A stretch of DNA of 44,833 bases. It comes from Bacillota bacterium. Lineage in GTDB: Bacteria; Bacillota; Clostridia; Christensenellales; Aristaeellaceae. Positions 1 to 8,062 of the stretch are shown here, piece after piece; position 1 is the first letter of the stretch; each line of letters begins with the position of its first letter. Position numbers and translations under genes: made by a program. The stretch is taken from positions 1 to 44,833 of the forward strand of contig CAUJDI010000012.1 of NCBI GenBank assembly GCA_963169565.1. Reading direction: 5' to 3'. Below the pieces are notes generated by a model. It worked only from the letters and a program-made list of their open reading frames with translations. It searched no databases and was not told where the DNA came from.

Positions 1-303
1 GATCTGGGGCAGCTCGTCCAGGCTGGTCCTGCGCAGGAAGCGGCCCACGTTTGTGATGAAGAAGTCCGGGTTGGGTAGCTGGTGCGTGGGCACGTCCCTG
101 GGGGTATAGGTCTGCATGGTGCGGAACTTGAGGATTCTGAACAGCTTCTTTCCCCTGCCCACCCGTTTCTGCGTGAAGAACATAGGGCCGTCGGAGTCCA
201 GCCGGATGGCGAAGAGGATGAGCAGAAAAAAGGGTGACAGCACAACGATCCCTGCCAAAGAAAGCAGGATGTCTAGGAGACGTTTCACATATTTCTTGTA
301 CAC
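1..303 (-). CDS. Sugar-phosphate transferase (monotopic phosphoglycosyl transferase), partial
   Basis: The 101 visible residues match the bacterial sugar transferase family (WcaJ/PglC type), which moves a sugar phosphate from a UDP-sugar to undecaprenyl phosphate to start capsule or exopolysaccharide repeat units at the membrane. The order is as expected: a basic start, a re-entrant hydrophobic segment (about residues 8-30, LLDILLSLAGIVVLSP), then GPMFFTQKRVG, then FRILKFRTM, and the catalytic Asp-Glu pair in TSLDELPQ (residues 96-97). The gene continues beyond base 1. I chose the GTG at 303 because GAGG lies five bases upstream and relatives start at the same Tyr-Lys-Lys; an in-frame ATG at 327 lacks a ribosome site. 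It lies behind loaP, as expected for a LoaP-controlled polysaccharide operon. The substrate cannot be told. Confidence 0.88.
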   Translation of the reverse strand, partial: MYKKYVKRLLDILLSLAGIVVLSPFFLLILFAIRLDSDGPMFFTQKRVGRGKKLFRILKFRTMQTYTPRDVPTHQLPNPDFFITNVGRFLRRTSLDELPQI

Positions 304-356
304 GGTCACCTCAATCAAGTCCTTCATGCTGTTACGAAATCGTTTTTGATTTTCAG

Positions 357-428
357 CTAAGAAGCAATCGTGCTCAACTCAGTGTGTATATTCAATATCC
401 CAAGTGTTTTCAGCCGTTCAATTCGCAT
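357..428 (-). CDS. Possible 23-codon reading frame in the AT-rich leader before the sugar transferase
   Basis: The 168-bp gap between loaP and the sugar transferase (304-471) is much more AT-rich than its surroundings. It holds an ATG-started frame of 23 codons (starts MRIERLKTLGIL, ends TAG at 357-359). The same frame stays open upstream into the end of loaP and reads like protein (IVYPYLKEY). There is no clear ribosome site. It could be a decayed gene end, a leader peptide, or chance. No convincing terminator or LoaP-target hairpin was found in the gap. Confidence 0.2.
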   Translation of the reverse strand: MRIERLKTLGILNIHTELSTIAS

Positions 429-471
429 GTATTCTTTCAAATAAGGATAGACTATCGCGAATAAACTGATC

Positions 472-1062
472 TCATTGCACATCCAGTATGATCGCTCGGG
501 CGATATCCGTCTCCTCTGCCCACAGGAAGGGCATCCAGACCCTGCGGTGGTTGCCGGAGAAAATAATATCCAGGCACACGTTGCGGTTGTGGCGGTCGAT
601 CTTCTCCACGTTGCCGATGTGGTCGCGCAGCGGGCCTTCGACGATCCGCAGGCTGGTGCCCGCCTGCACCGCCTTTGAACAGCCCATCAGACCCCCGTGG
701 CGCAGGACCCACCCGGCGAAGCGGAGGTCTTCCCCGCGCAGCGCCAGATCCTCCCCCTGCCCGTAGGTGAGGAAGCGGAGCACGTGCTGCATCGGCAGAA
801 TGCTGCGGAAGGGGATGGGCAAGCCTGAAAACAGGAACACGTAGCCCGGCAGCATCACCCGACGCACAAGGGTCTTCTTCCCGTTCTCGCTCCGGTGCCT
901 CTCCTGGATCACCGCCAGCGCGGCGATCTCCGGGTACAGCAGGGTAACGCGGTCCGCGATCCTTGCCTCATACCCGGTCATGCACTGCACGCAGTAGGCC
1001 TTCCGCATCCCCGGCCCTTCAGCCGGTTCACAAGCCTGGGGAAACACACCGTCCGCATCCAT
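472..1062 (-). CDS. loaP: NusG-family transcription antiterminator, LoaP-like
   Basis: A 196-residue NusG paralogue. The N-terminal NGN-like part contains AYCVQCMTGYEARIADRV and VRRVMLPGYVFLF, followed by a C-terminal KOW-like beta barrel (SLRIVEGPLRDHIGNVEKID). Specialised NusG proteins of this kind (LoaP in Bacillota, UpxY/RfaH elsewhere) ride on RNA polymerase and suppress termination across long polysaccharide or antibiotic operons. Its position just before a sugar transferase supports this role. The ATG at 1062 is favoured because GGAGGG lies six bases upstream; an internal ATG at 1008 (MRKAYC) would give the more usual length and starts right at the domain, so the first 18 residues may be an extension. 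It is not the housekeeping NusG, which is normally about 175 residues and sits with secE. Confidence 0.82.
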   Translation of the reverse strand: MDADGVFPQACEPAEGPGMRKAYCVQCMTGYEARIADRVTLLYPEIAALAVIQERHRSENGKKTLVRRVMLPGYVFLFSGLPIPFRSILPMQHVLRFLTYGQGEDLALRGEDLRFAGWVLRHGGLMGCSKAVQAGTSLRIVEGPLRDHIGNVEKIDRHNRNVCLDIIFSGNHRRVWMPFLWAEETDIARAIILDVQ

Positions 1063-1274
1063 GCCGTTCCCTCCATGCGCTTCGCCGCGCGGACGGAAAT
1101 CTCCGCCGCGCAGGCGCCGCCCGCAACATCATTCTGTACCGGGATCCAACTGGCCGCCGCAGAAGCGCGCGGGGCTGGGTCCTGGCTTGTCGGCAACAAA
1201 AGACGAAAGACCCAAGGAACAGGTTTCTCAGACTGAATCGGCTAAAGCAATCTCCCGCCTGGCTTTCCGTCTAC

Positions 1275-1298
1275 AAGGCAAACAGAAACGTTTGCCTT
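1275..1298. promoter_or_regulatory. 9-bp inverted repeat just downstream of the loaP promoter
   Basis: AAGGCAAAC (1275-1283) and GTTTGCCTT (1290-1298) are perfect complements around a six-base loop. The repeat starts about at the predicted transcription start of loaP, so it could be an operator or a hairpin at the very 5' end of the loaP transcript. The remaining leader to the start codon (1063-1274) shows no recognisable element. Confidence 0.5.
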
Positions 1299-1303
1299 TC
1301 ATT

Positions 1304-1332
1304 ATATTACCATCAGCCAATTGTAAGGGCAA
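1304..1332 (-). promoter_or_regulatory. Predicted sigma-A promoter of loaP
   Basis: On the minus strand TTGCCC (1332-1327) and TAATAT (1309-1304) are separated by 17 bases. The -35 box overlaps a perfect 12-bp palindrome, GGCAAGCTTGCC (1328-1339), which shares the half-site GGCAA with the repeat at 1275-1298. Transcription would begin near 1297, giving a leader of about 235 nt. Confidence 0.5.
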
Positions 1333-1355
1333 GCTTGCCTATGTTCAATCTTCCG

Positions 1356-1381
1356 CATTCTGTTGACAAATAAACAGAATG
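1356..1381. promoter_or_regulatory. 9-bp inverted repeat upstream of the loaP promoter
   Basis: CATTCTGTT (1356-1364) and AACAGAATG (1373-1381) are perfect complements with an eight-base spacer, the geometry of a dimeric repressor site. It also lies between the ABC-F stop (1462) and loaP, so a weak terminator role for the ABC-F transcript is possible, but there is no T-run. Confidence 0.4.
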
Positions 1382-1461
1382 TATGAAAATCCTTCATGCG
1401 TCCGCCGGCCGCGCCGTGATCTCCCGGCCGGACAAGCCGGGGGATACCGCCCCGGTCACGA

Positions 1462-3048
1462 TTACGCTCCGGCTGTTTTCTCGATCCGCAGCACCCTGGT
1501 CGCGACATGCTTTATAAAGGTCTGCTCATGCTCGATGAACACCATCGTGGCCTGCGTGCCGGACAGCAGGTCCTCGATCTGCTCGCGGCTTTCCGGGTCG
1601 ATGTCGTTGAGCGGCTCATCCCACAGGTAGAGGTGCGCGCTGGAAGCCAGGCTGAGGGAGAGTAGCAGCTTCTTCCTCTGCCCCAGGGAGAAGCCCGCCG
1701 CGTCGCGCTCAAAGCTCTCCTGGGGCATGTCGAACTTTCGCATCAGGGTGAAGAACCGCGTCAGGTCCAGCCCCCTTGTCAGCGCGATATCCCTGGGCGT
1801 GCCGGAGAGGCTTGCCGTCTGCGGGAGCAGGGAAATGACCAGGCCGGAAGCCCGCCAGACCGTCCCGGACAGGGGGGTGAGCTCCCCCGTCATCAGCTTG
1901 AGCAGGGTCGTCTTGCCCGCGCCGTTCCCGCCGGCGATCGCCAGGCGCTCCCCAGGGGACACCGTCAGATCCAGACTGTCGATCAGCGGATGCTCGTTAT
2001 AGCCAAAGCACACCCTGCCAAAGCGCAGCAGGGTCGGGCTGCCGTGGATCAGGGGAGCGAGCTTCAGCGGCGCGGTGTACTCGATGTTCTTCAGCAGCCT
2101 TTCCTTTTCCGCGATCCCCCTCTGGATGCGGCCCTCGATCTGCTTCGCCCGCTTCATCATTTTAGCGGATTTATGACCAACATATCCCCGGTCGATGTGG
2201 CCAACGCCTACCTTCGTGGCCTCCACCCGGTCGCTCCAGCCGGCCTTCTCACAGGCGGAGACACGCAGCCGGCCGATGTCCTCCATGATCCTGTCACGTT
2301 CCCCGCGCTCAAACTCGTCCTGAAGGCGCTTGTTCTCCCGATAAACGGAGTAATTGCCATTGACCACCCGCGCCCCATGCTTTTCCAGTGCCAGGATGTG
2401 GTCGCACACGCTGTCCAGGAAGTCCCGGTCATGGGAGACAGCCAGGAAGCCGGTCTTGGTTTTCAGATAGCCGGCGACCATATCCCGGCCATCGCTGTCC
2501 AGGTGGTTGGTCGGTTCGTCGATGAGCAGGAAATGCCCCGGGCGCAGGAACAGCGCGGCCAGCATCAACCGGGTCTGCTCGCCCGGGCTGAAGGAGCGGA
2601 AGGGGCGGGAGAGCGCGTCCGGCGGGATGCCCGCCAGCGCTGCCTCCCGCTTCAGATATTCACGGATGATATAGCCCTCCCGGGAGACGTAGAGATGCTC
2701 CAGTTCCCCGTATCGCTCGATGGCATCAGGCGTGCCAGCCTTCAGGCAGGCTTCCATCTCCTTCTCCCACGCGGTGTAGGGCGCCAGCGCGTTGACCAGC
2801 GTTTCCCCTGCGGGCCCGTCCCCGTCCACAGGAAAGGGAAACAGGTCAAAGGGCAGGCTGCTGATGATCTGCCCCCGCCCTGAAAGTTCCCCAGCCAAAA
2901 GGCGCAGCAGCGTGGTCTTGCCCCGGCCGTTGCGGCCCACCAGCCCCAGGCGCCAGGAGCTGTCCATGATGAAATCCAGCCCGGAGAAAACGGGCTCCGC
3001 GCTGCCTTCATAGGTAAAATGAAGCTCTTTGATCTGTATGATCGCCAT
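1462..3048 (-). CDS. ABC-F ATPase, Lsa/Vga-like (likely ribosome protection)
   Basis: A 528-residue protein with two ABC ATPase domains and no membrane segment. Domain 1 has Walker A GRNGRGKT (residues 38-45), signature FSPGEQTRL and Walker B LLIDEPTNHLD; domain 2 has GGNGAGKTT, FSLGQRKKL and YLWDEPLNDID. The linker between them is the long charged helical pair (about residues 230-320) that reaches the peptidyl-transferase centre. The start (IIQIKELHFTYEGS, then PFDLFPFPV near residue 80) resembles Lsa-type proteins, which displace lincosamide, streptogramin A and pleuromutilin drugs. The ATG at 3048 has GGAGGG upstream; a GTG at 3075 does not. It has its own promoter and a structured leader (see 3144-3164), fitting drug-induced expression. 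Actual drug specificity cannot be read from sequence. Confidence 0.88.
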   Translation of the reverse strand: MAIIQIKELHFTYEGSAEPVFSGLDFIMDSSWRLGLVGRNGRGKTTLLRLLAGELSGRGQIISSLPFDLFPFPVDGDGPAGETLVNALAPYTAWEKEMEACLKAGTPDAIERYGELEHLYVSREGYIIREYLKREAALAGIPPDALSRPFRSFSPGEQTRLMLAALFLRPGHFLLIDEPTNHLDSDGRDMVAGYLKTKTGFLAVSHDRDFLDSVCDHILALEKHGARVVNGNYSVYRENKRLQDEFERGERDRIMEDIGRLRVSACEKAGWSDRVEATKVGVGHIDRGYVGHKSAKMMKRAKQIEGRIQRGIAEKERLLKNIEYTAPLKLAPLIHGSPTLLRFGRVCFGYNEHPLIDSLDLTVSPGERLAIAGGNGAGKTTLLKLMTGELTPLSGTVWRASGLVISLLPQTASLSGTPRDIALTRGLDLTRFFTLMRKFDMPQESFERDAAGFSLGQRKKLLLSLSLASSAHLYLWDEPLNDIDPESREQIEDLLSGTQATMVFIEHEQTFIKHVATRVLRIEKTAGA

Positions 3049-3095
3049 GAGTTCCCTCCGGACAGACCCGCACACCGGAATTATCCTCCCGGCAC

Positions 3096-3141
3096 GGGAC
3101 GCTGTCCCTGCATTCGTTTTCCGCCTCAGCGGTCAAAAACG
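3096..3141 (-). promoter_or_regulatory. Leader hairpins of the ABC-F mRNA
   Basis: Two stems follow the leader reading frame. The first pairs CGTTTT plus CCGC with GCGG plus AAAACG (3115-3141, a three-base bulge, loop TGAG). The second pairs GGGAC with GTCCC around AGC (3096-3108). GGACAG of the second stem (3107-3102) can instead pair with CTGTCC at 3065-3060, which touches the GGAGGG ribosome site of the ABC-F gene. The two pairings exclude each other, as in an attenuator. Confidence 0.45.
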
Positions 3142-3143
3142 GT

Positions 3144-3164
3144 TCAGTTGAGGGCGTTTCTCAT
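3144..3164 (-). CDS. Six-codon leader reading frame (MRNALN) before the ABC-F gene
   Basis: ATG at 3164-3162, stop at 3146-3144, with an AAGGAGAAGG ribosome site about six bases upstream. It lies 24 nt after the predicted transcription start and ends just before the first leader hairpin. Several antibiotic-resistance ABC-F genes are controlled by short leader frames where a drug-stalled ribosome changes mRNA folding; this has the same layout. Too short to be recognised by homology. Confidence 0.5.
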   Translation of the reverse strand: MRNALN

Positions 3165-3194
3165 CGGCGATCCTTCTCCTTATCGATTGGTTCG

Positions 3195-3223
3195 ATTGTA
3201 GACGCTCAGGGCGCGGGTGTCAA
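3195..3223 (-). promoter_or_regulatory. Sigma-A promoter of the ABC-F gene
   Basis: Consensus -35 TTGACA (3223-3218), 17-bp spacer, -10 TACAAT (3200-3195) on the minus strand. Transcription should start near 3188, leaving a leader of about 140 nt before the ATG at 3048. Confidence 0.75.
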
Positions 3224-3270
3224 GAAAGACGGCTGGGTTCACTGATGTTTGCCGTACGTCTACATTCCTA

Positions 3271-3279
3271 TGTTATAAT
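3271..3279 (+). promoter_or_regulatory. Extended -10 promoter of purB
   Basis: TGTTATAAT (TG at 3271-3272, TATAAT at 3274-3279) is a full extended -10 element. The -35 region is poor (TTGCCG at 3249-3254, 19 bases away). It diverges from the ABC-F promoter at 3195-3223. The predicted leader (about 3286-3352) shows no purine riboswitch. Confidence 0.55.
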
Positions 3280-3352
3280 CGAACGGATGATCCGGTGGGT
3301 CGACCCTGCTGCCGGAAGATAAACCGCAGCAGCACAGGAGGGATAACGAACA

Positions 3353-4795
3353 ATGCCCGATATCACGCAAGAGCGATACCAGAGCCCCTTCTCCGCCCGC
3401 TATGCAGGCGGCGAGATGCAGCGGCTGTTCTCCCCGGCGCACCGTGCGCGGCTGTTCCGCCGGCTCTGGGTCATCCTGGCAGAGGCGCAGAAGGAGCTGG
3501 GACTGCCGATCACGGATGAACAGCTCGCGCAGATGCGCGCGCATACGGAGGACGTCGACTTTGAGGCGGTCTCCGGGCTTGAGCGGGAGCTGCGCCACGA
3601 CGTGATGGCCCATCTGAAGGCCTTTGCCGCCGTCTGCCCCGATGCGGCGCCGATCATCCATCTGGGCGCGACCAGCTGCTACGTGACGGACAATGCCGAC
3701 GTCCTCATCCTCAGGGACGCAGTGAGGCTGGTCCGGGCCCGGCTGGTGAACGTCGCCCGCGCATTATATGCCTTCGCGGAAAAGCACAAGGGCCTGCCGC
3801 TGCTGTCCTTCACGCATTTCCAGCCCGCCCAGCCGACCACCCTGGGCAAGCGCGCCTGCCTGTGGCTGCAGGACGTACTGACGGACCTTGACGCGCTGGA
3901 ACATTTTCTCCTTACCCTGCGCCCTTTGGGCAGCAAAGGGGCGACGGGCACCCAGGCCTCCTTCCTGTCGCTGTTCCACGGGGATTATGATAAGGTGAAA
4001 CAGCTGGACCTCCTGACAGCCCGGAGCATGGGTTTTGAGCGGCCTGTCGCGGTTTCCGGCCAGACTTATTCAAGGAAAACGGACAGCGCCGCGCTCAACG
4101 TGCTGTCCGGCATCGCGCAGAGCGCGCACAAGTTCTCCAACGACGTCCGCCTGCTGCAGCACCTGAAGGAAGTGGAGGAGCCCTTTGAGACCGCTCAGGT
4201 CGGTTCCTCCGCAATGCCATACAAGCGCAACCCCATGCGGTGCGAGCGGATGGCGGGCCTGGCCCGTTTTCTCATCAGCAATGCCCTCAACGCGCACAGC
4301 ACCGCGGCGGAACAGTGGCTGGAGCGTACGCTGGACGACAGCGCCAACCGCAGGCTCTCCCTGGCGGAGGGTTTCCTGGCGGCGGACGGGCTGCTGGCCC
4401 TGTATCACAACGTGGCCTCCGGCCTGACGGTCTACCCGAAAATGATGGAAAAGCACCTGCGGGAGGAGCTGCCTTTCATGGCGACGGAGGACATCCTCAT
4501 GCATGCAGTCCTTTTGGGCGGTGACCGGCAGGATCTGCATGAGCGGCTGAGGCTTCACGCGATGCAGGCCGGGAAACGGGTCAAGGAGGAAGGGCTGGAC
4601 AACGACCTTCTGGAACGCCTCGCCGCGGATCCGGCCTTCGCGCTTGACTGGGAAACGCTGGAGAAGATGATGGACCCGGCGGATTATACCGGGTGCGCGG
4701 AAAAGCAGGCAGAAGACTACCTCCAGGGCGAGGCCATGGAAGCGCTGGATCAATATAAAGACGTTCCTGAAGAGGTCACGGACATCCGCTTATAG
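3353..4795 (+). CDS. purB: Adenylosuccinate lyase
   Basis: A 480-residue member of the fumarase/aspartase superfamily. It splits SAICAR to AICAR and adenylosuccinate to AMP, each with release of fumarate, in purine synthesis. The family signature loop is SSAMPYKRNP (residues 285-294) with the catalytic serine; other conserved blocks are HLGATSCYVTDNAD and FTHFQPAQPTT (with the histidine of the active site) and LGSKGATGTQASF. Its length fits the longer, eukaryote-like PurB subclass rather than the 430-residue B. subtilis type. AGGAGG lies 11 bases before the ATG. It stands alone, with no other pur gene nearby, and ends at a terminator (4819-4846). Confidence 0.96.
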   Translation: MPDITQERYQSPFSARYAGGEMQRLFSPAHRARLFRRLWVILAEAQKELGLPITDEQLAQMRAHTEDVDFEAVSGLERELRHDVMAHLKAFAAVCPDAAPIIHLGATSCYVTDNADVLILRDAVRLVRARLVNVARALYAFAEKHKGLPLLSFTHFQPAQPTTLGKRACLWLQDVLTDLDALEHFLLTLRPLGSKGATGTQASFLSLFHGDYDKVKQLDLLTARSMGFERPVAVSGQTYSRKTDSAALNVLSGIAQSAHKFSNDVRLLQHLKEVEEPFETAQVGSSAMPYKRNPMRCERMAGLARFLISNALNAHSTAAEQWLERTLDDSANRRLSLAEGFLAADGLLALYHNVASGLTVYPKMMEKHLREELPFMATEDILMHAVLLGGDRQDLHERLRLHAMQAGKRVKEEGLDNDLLERLAADPAFALDWETLEKMMDPADYTGCAEKQAEDYLQGEAMEALDQYKDVPEEVTDIRL

Positions 4796-4818
4796 CGACG
4801 TTGGTGATCAAATGAACC

Positions 4819-4846
4819 AAATCCCGTCTTTCGGCGGGATTTTATA
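4819..4846 (+). terminator. Intrinsic terminator after purB
   Basis: AAATCCCG (4819-4826) pairs with CGGGATTT (4835-4842) around an eight-base loop, followed by TTTTAT. Confidence 0.7.
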
Positions 4847-4873
4847 TGCAGACAATCAGTATTTAGGGGAGTC

Positions 4874-4894
4874 TCAGAGGGCACGGCCCTCTGA
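4874..4894. repeat. Perfect 9-bp hairpin between purB and the amidohydrolase
   Basis: TCAGAGGGC (4874-4882) and GCCCTCTGA (4886-4894) around ACG. No T-run on either side. It may stabilise or slow transcripts; the function is unknown. The rest of 4847-5016 shows nothing recognisable. Confidence 0.4.
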
Positions 4895-5016
4895 CCGCAA
4901 CCGTTTCATTCGGCCTTGCCGCGCGGGCGGTAAGGTTTGCGAAGAGACTCACTCCTTGCATTTTCAATGGGCGGGAGCGCAGCGGCCAGGCGATGATGCC
5001 CGTTCATCCAAAACGG

Positions 5017-5038
5017 CAAAGTATCCTCAGACACTTTG
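5017..5038 (-). terminator. Weak terminator after the M20 amidohydrolase
   Basis: On the minus strand CAAAGTGTC and GATACTTTG pair (nine pairs, one G-U) around TGAG, 17 bases after the stop, followed by GCCGTTTT. Confidence 0.4.
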
Positions 5039-5054
5039 TCGACACACAGAAGAG

Positions 5055-6233
5055 CTACGCCTTGTCCCCGCGCGTCAGGAAATCCTCGGCGAACACCGCC
5101 ATGAACTCGGCCCCCTTGCGCAGCGCCGCCTCGTCCAGGTCAAAGCGCTCGTGATGGTGGGGATACACAGGACCCTGCGCTTTACCCCCGCCCAGTATGC
5201 CATAGAAGCCCGGAACTTTTTCCAGATAGAAACTCACGTTGTCCCCTGCGAAGACGGGTTCCGCCTGCCCGGCCGGGCGAAGGCCCTCCACTCGGTCCAG
5301 CAGGCCCAATGCCCTTCTGATGAGTCCTTCGTCATTGCGCACCGGGGGGATGCTCGCGATGCAGTCCACTTCGCAGGTCACGCCGTAGATCTCCCCAACG
5401 CCGCGGGCCATGCGTCTCATGATCTCAAGGATCTTCCCTTCCCCGCCCGGCTTGAGCCAGCGCAGGCTGCCGTGGATCTTCGCCTGGGAGGGGAACACGT
5501 TGCCGGCCGTACCCGCTTCCATGTGCCCGACGTTCACCACACAGGGGTCCAGCACGTCGTAAAAGTTGCTGGGGATGGCAGCGTATTTGAGCACCAGCTC
5601 GCAGGCCGCCTTCACGGGGTCCGCCGCCAGGTCAGGCCGCCCGCCGTGGCCTCCGCGGCCGTGGATGGTCACGGTATAGCTGGTCACCCCGGCAAAGACG
5701 GAGCCGGGCAGCAGCAGGATCTGCCCTCCGGGGATCAGGCTCCAGATGTGCAGCCCGATGACCGCGTCCGGTTTGTTCACAGAGTCAAAATACTCCAGCA
5801 CCTCCCGGTGGCCCTGCCCGATCTCCTCCGCGGGCTGGAACACACAAAGCGCGGTGCCGCTGAGGTCCTCCCGCCTGTCATTGAGCGCCCTCGCCGCGCC
5901 CAGCAGCATCGCGATGTGCGCGTCATGTCCGCAGGCGTGCATCACGCCTGCGTTCCGGGAGGCGAAAGGCAGTCCGGTCGTTTCAGTGACGGGCAGCGCG
6001 TCGGTGTCCGCCCGCAGGGCGATGGTTTTCCCCTTTTTCCCGCCATGGATCACGCCGACGACGCCGTGGCCGGGCGGCAGGTCCTGCCAAGGGATGCCCA
6101 TCCCTTCCAGTTCTTCCCTGATCCTCCCGGCTGTCTTCTCTTCCTGAAGCGAGCGTTCCGGATGCTCATGGAACCAGCGGCGCAGCCCGATGATCCACGG
6201 CTCCGCCTCCCTGAAGTGCTCCCCGAATCCCAT
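5055..6233 (-). CDS. M20D metallopeptidase / N-acyl amino acid amidohydrolase
   Basis: A cytoplasmic two-domain M20 enzyme of 392 residues from the chosen start. The di-metal site is complete: ALRADTDALP (72-81), HACGHDAH (99-106) and QPAEE (133-137). The dimerisation domain begins near VTIHGRGGHGGRP, and the last metal histidine sits in HHHERFDLDE. Relatives cleave N-acetyl, N-benzoyl (hippurate) or other N-acyl groups from amino acids, or deacetylate N-acetylcysteine; the substrate here is unknown. An ATG at 6248 overlaps the pckG stop as ATGA, but the ATG at 6233 has GAGGG eight bases upstream and gives the usual family N-terminus, so I prefer it. Either way it is probably co-transcribed and coupled with pckG. 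Confidence 0.9.
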   Translation of the reverse strand: MGFGEHFREAEPWIIGLRRWFHEHPERSLQEEKTAGRIREELEGMGIPWQDLPPGHGVVGVIHGGKKGKTIALRADTDALPVTETTGLPFASRNAGVMHACGHDAHIAMLLGAARALNDRREDLSGTALCVFQPAEEIGQGHREVLEYFDSVNKPDAVIGLHIWSLIPGGQILLLPGSVFAGVTSYTVTIHGRGGHGGRPDLAADPVKAACELVLKYAAIPSNFYDVLDPCVVNVGHMEAGTAGNVFPSQAKIHGSLRWLKPGGEGKILEIMRRMARGVGEIYGVTCEVDCIASIPPVRNDEGLIRRALGLLDRVEGLRPAGQAEPVFAGDNVSFYLEKVPGFYGILGGGKAQGPVYPHHHERFDLDEAALRKGAEFMAVFAEDFLTRGDKA

Positions 6234-6244
6234 CGGCCCTTCCC

Positions 6245-8062
6245 TCATGGCGCTGAAGGCTGATCGACCGGATCTCCCAGGCGCTGTTCAAGGGCGCCCA
6301 GCTCATCCTTAAGTTCAGAAGGCATCCCTTCCCCGAGTTTGTCATAGTACGCCCGGATCGAGCGGGCCTCCGCCCTCCATTCCGGGATGTCTACTTTCAG
6401 CAATTGACTGACCTGTTCCTCATCGACCCCTTCCAGACCCTCCAGGTCCAAAGCGCCTGGTGCGGGCAGCAGGCCGGCCGGGGTCTCAATGGCCTCCGCT
6501 TCGCCCAACATGCGCTGGAAGATCCACTTCAGCACCCGGGCGTTTTCACCGTATCCGGGCCAGAGGAACCTGCCCCCGGCGTCCTTTCTGAACCAGTTGA
6601 CCGAGAAGATGCGGGGCAGCTGACCCGGCAGGAAGGCTTTTCCGACCTCCAGCCAGTGCCGGAGATAGTCCTTCACGTTGTACCCGATGAAGGGCAGCAT
6701 CGCGAAGGGGTCCCGGCGCACCTGGCCGATGGCGTCGGAGATCGCCGCGGCGGTGATCTCCGACCCCATCACCGATCCCATGAACACACCGTGCTGCCAG
6801 CTCAGGCTCTCCGTCACCAGGGGGACGACGCCGGGGCGGCGGCCGCCGATGAGGATCGCGCTGACGGGCGCGCCCTCCGGGTCCTCCCACTCCGGAGCGA
6901 TGGCCGGGCACCGGGCCGCGGAGACCGTGAAGCGTGCGTTGGGATGGGCGGCGTTCCTACCGCTCTCCGGGGTCCAGTCCATCCCCTGCCAGTCGATGAG
7001 GTGAGAAGGCGGCGGCGTGCCGATCCCTTCCCACCAGACGTCCCCCTCATCGGTAAGGGCAACGTTGGTAAAGAGGGTGTCCCTTTCAATGCTGTGCATC
7101 GCGTTGGGATTGGACTTGTAGGATGTGCCCGGCGCAACGCCGAAGAAACCGGATTCCGGGTTCACCGCGCGCAGCCTTCCATCCCTTCCCTTTCTCAGCC
7201 AGGCGATGTCGTCGCCCAGGGTCTCGACCTTCCAGCCCGGCAGTTTGGGCACCAGCATGGCCAGGTTGGTCTTGCCGCAGGCGCTTGGGAAAGCGGCGGT
7301 AAAATAGGCCTTCCGCCCTTTGGGGTCTGTCAGGCCCAGGATCAGCATATGCTCCGCCAGCCATCCTTCCTTCCGGGCCTGCACGGACGCGATGCGGAGT
7401 GCTAAGCATTTCTTGCCCAGCAGCGCGTTGCCGCCGTAACCGGAGCCATAGGACCAGATGGCGTTGTCCTGCGGGAAGTGGGCGATGTATTTATGCTCCA
7501 TCGGGGCGCAGGGCCAGGACACGTCCGCCTGGCCCTGATCAAGCGGCGCGCCGACGGAATGCAGGCAGCGGACAAAGTCCCCGTCTCCCAGCGCGTCAAG
7601 GGCTTTCGTTCCCATCCGGGTCATCAGCCGCATGTTCACCGCCACATAGGGGCTGTCGGTCAGCTCCACGCCGAAGAGGGAGAATTCCGAGCCGATCGGA
7701 CCCATGACGAAGGGGATGACGTACATCTTCCGCCCTTTCATGCAGCCCCTGTAGAGCGCCAGCATGGTCGCCCTGAGCTCCTCCGGATCCCTCCAGTTGT
7801 TCGTAGGGCCGGCCTCCTCCCGGGTGGGAGAGGCGATGAAGGTGCGGTCCTCCACCCGCGCGACGTCGGATGGATGGCTCCGGAAAAGGTAACAGCCGGG
7901 GCGGAGCTGCTGGTTCAGGCGGACGGCGGCGCCTGAGGCGACCATCCTGTCCAGCAGGAGCTGGTACTCCTCCTCAGAGCCGTCACACCAGTGGACGCTG
8001 TCCGGGGTACACAGCCGGGTGATCTCGTCGATCCAGTTGAGCAGGTCGGTGTTGCTTGTCAT
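6245..8062 (-). CDS. pckG: Phosphoenolpyruvate carboxykinase (GTP)
   Basis: A 605-residue GTP-type PEPCK that interconverts oxaloacetate plus GTP and PEP plus CO2 plus GDP. The P-loop [13 protein letters not shown] carries the reactive cysteine (about residue 262) typical of the GTP family; other marks are [27 protein letters not shown] and AFPSACGK order, which the ATP-dependent clostridial/enteric PckA lacks. The reading frame is open to 8161, but GGAG lies seven bases before the ATG at 8062 and the protein there begins [12 protein letters not shown], as in relatives. In anaerobes this enzyme often works in the carboxylating direction, making oxaloacetate; that is inference. Promoter at 8209-8237. 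Confidence 0.95.
   Translation of the reverse strand: MTSNTDLLNWIDEITRLCTPDSVHWCDGSEEEYQLLLDRMVASGAAVRLNQQLRPGCYLFRSHPSDVARVEDRTFIASPTREEAGPTNNWRDPEELRATMLALYRGCMKGRKMYVIPFVMGPIGSEFSLFGVELTDSPYVAVNMRLMTRMGTKALDALGDGDFVRCLHSVGAPLDQGQADVSWPCAPMEHKYIAHFPQDNAIWSYGSGYGGNALLGKKCLALRIASVQARKEGWLAEHMLILGLTDPKGRKAYFTAAFPSACGKTNLAMLVPKLPGWKVETLGDDIAWLRKGRDGRLRAVNPESGFFGVAPGTSYKSNPNAMHSIERDTLFTNVALTDEGDVWWEGIGTPPPSHLIDWQGMDWTPESGRNAAHPNARFTVSAARCPAIAPEWEDPEGAPVSAILIGGRRPGVVPLVTESLSWQHGVFMGSVMGSEITAAAISDAIGQVRRDPFAMLPFIGYNVKDYLRHWLEVGKAFLPGQLPRIFSVNWFRKDAGGRFLWPGYGENARVLKWIFQRMLGEAEAIETPAGLLPAPGALDLEGLEGVDEEQVSQLLKVDIPEWRAEARSIRAYYDKLGEGMPSELKDELGALEQRLGDPVDQPSAP

Noticed and set aside
978-1199. 73-codon minus-strand frame in the loaP leader
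   Set aside because: Overlaps the start of loaP in another frame, with no ribosome site; the loaP frame has GGAGGG at its ATG.
1302-1508. 68-codon minus-strand frame downstream of the ABC-F gene
   Set aside because: Overlaps the loaP promoter and repeats, has no ribosome site and no recognisable protein character.
4812-6263. 483-codon plus-strand open frame opposite the M20 amidohydrolase
   Set aside because: It runs antisense to a clear enzyme gene, has no family motif, and is rich in Arg/His/Gly/Pro as expected from a GC-rich shadow frame.
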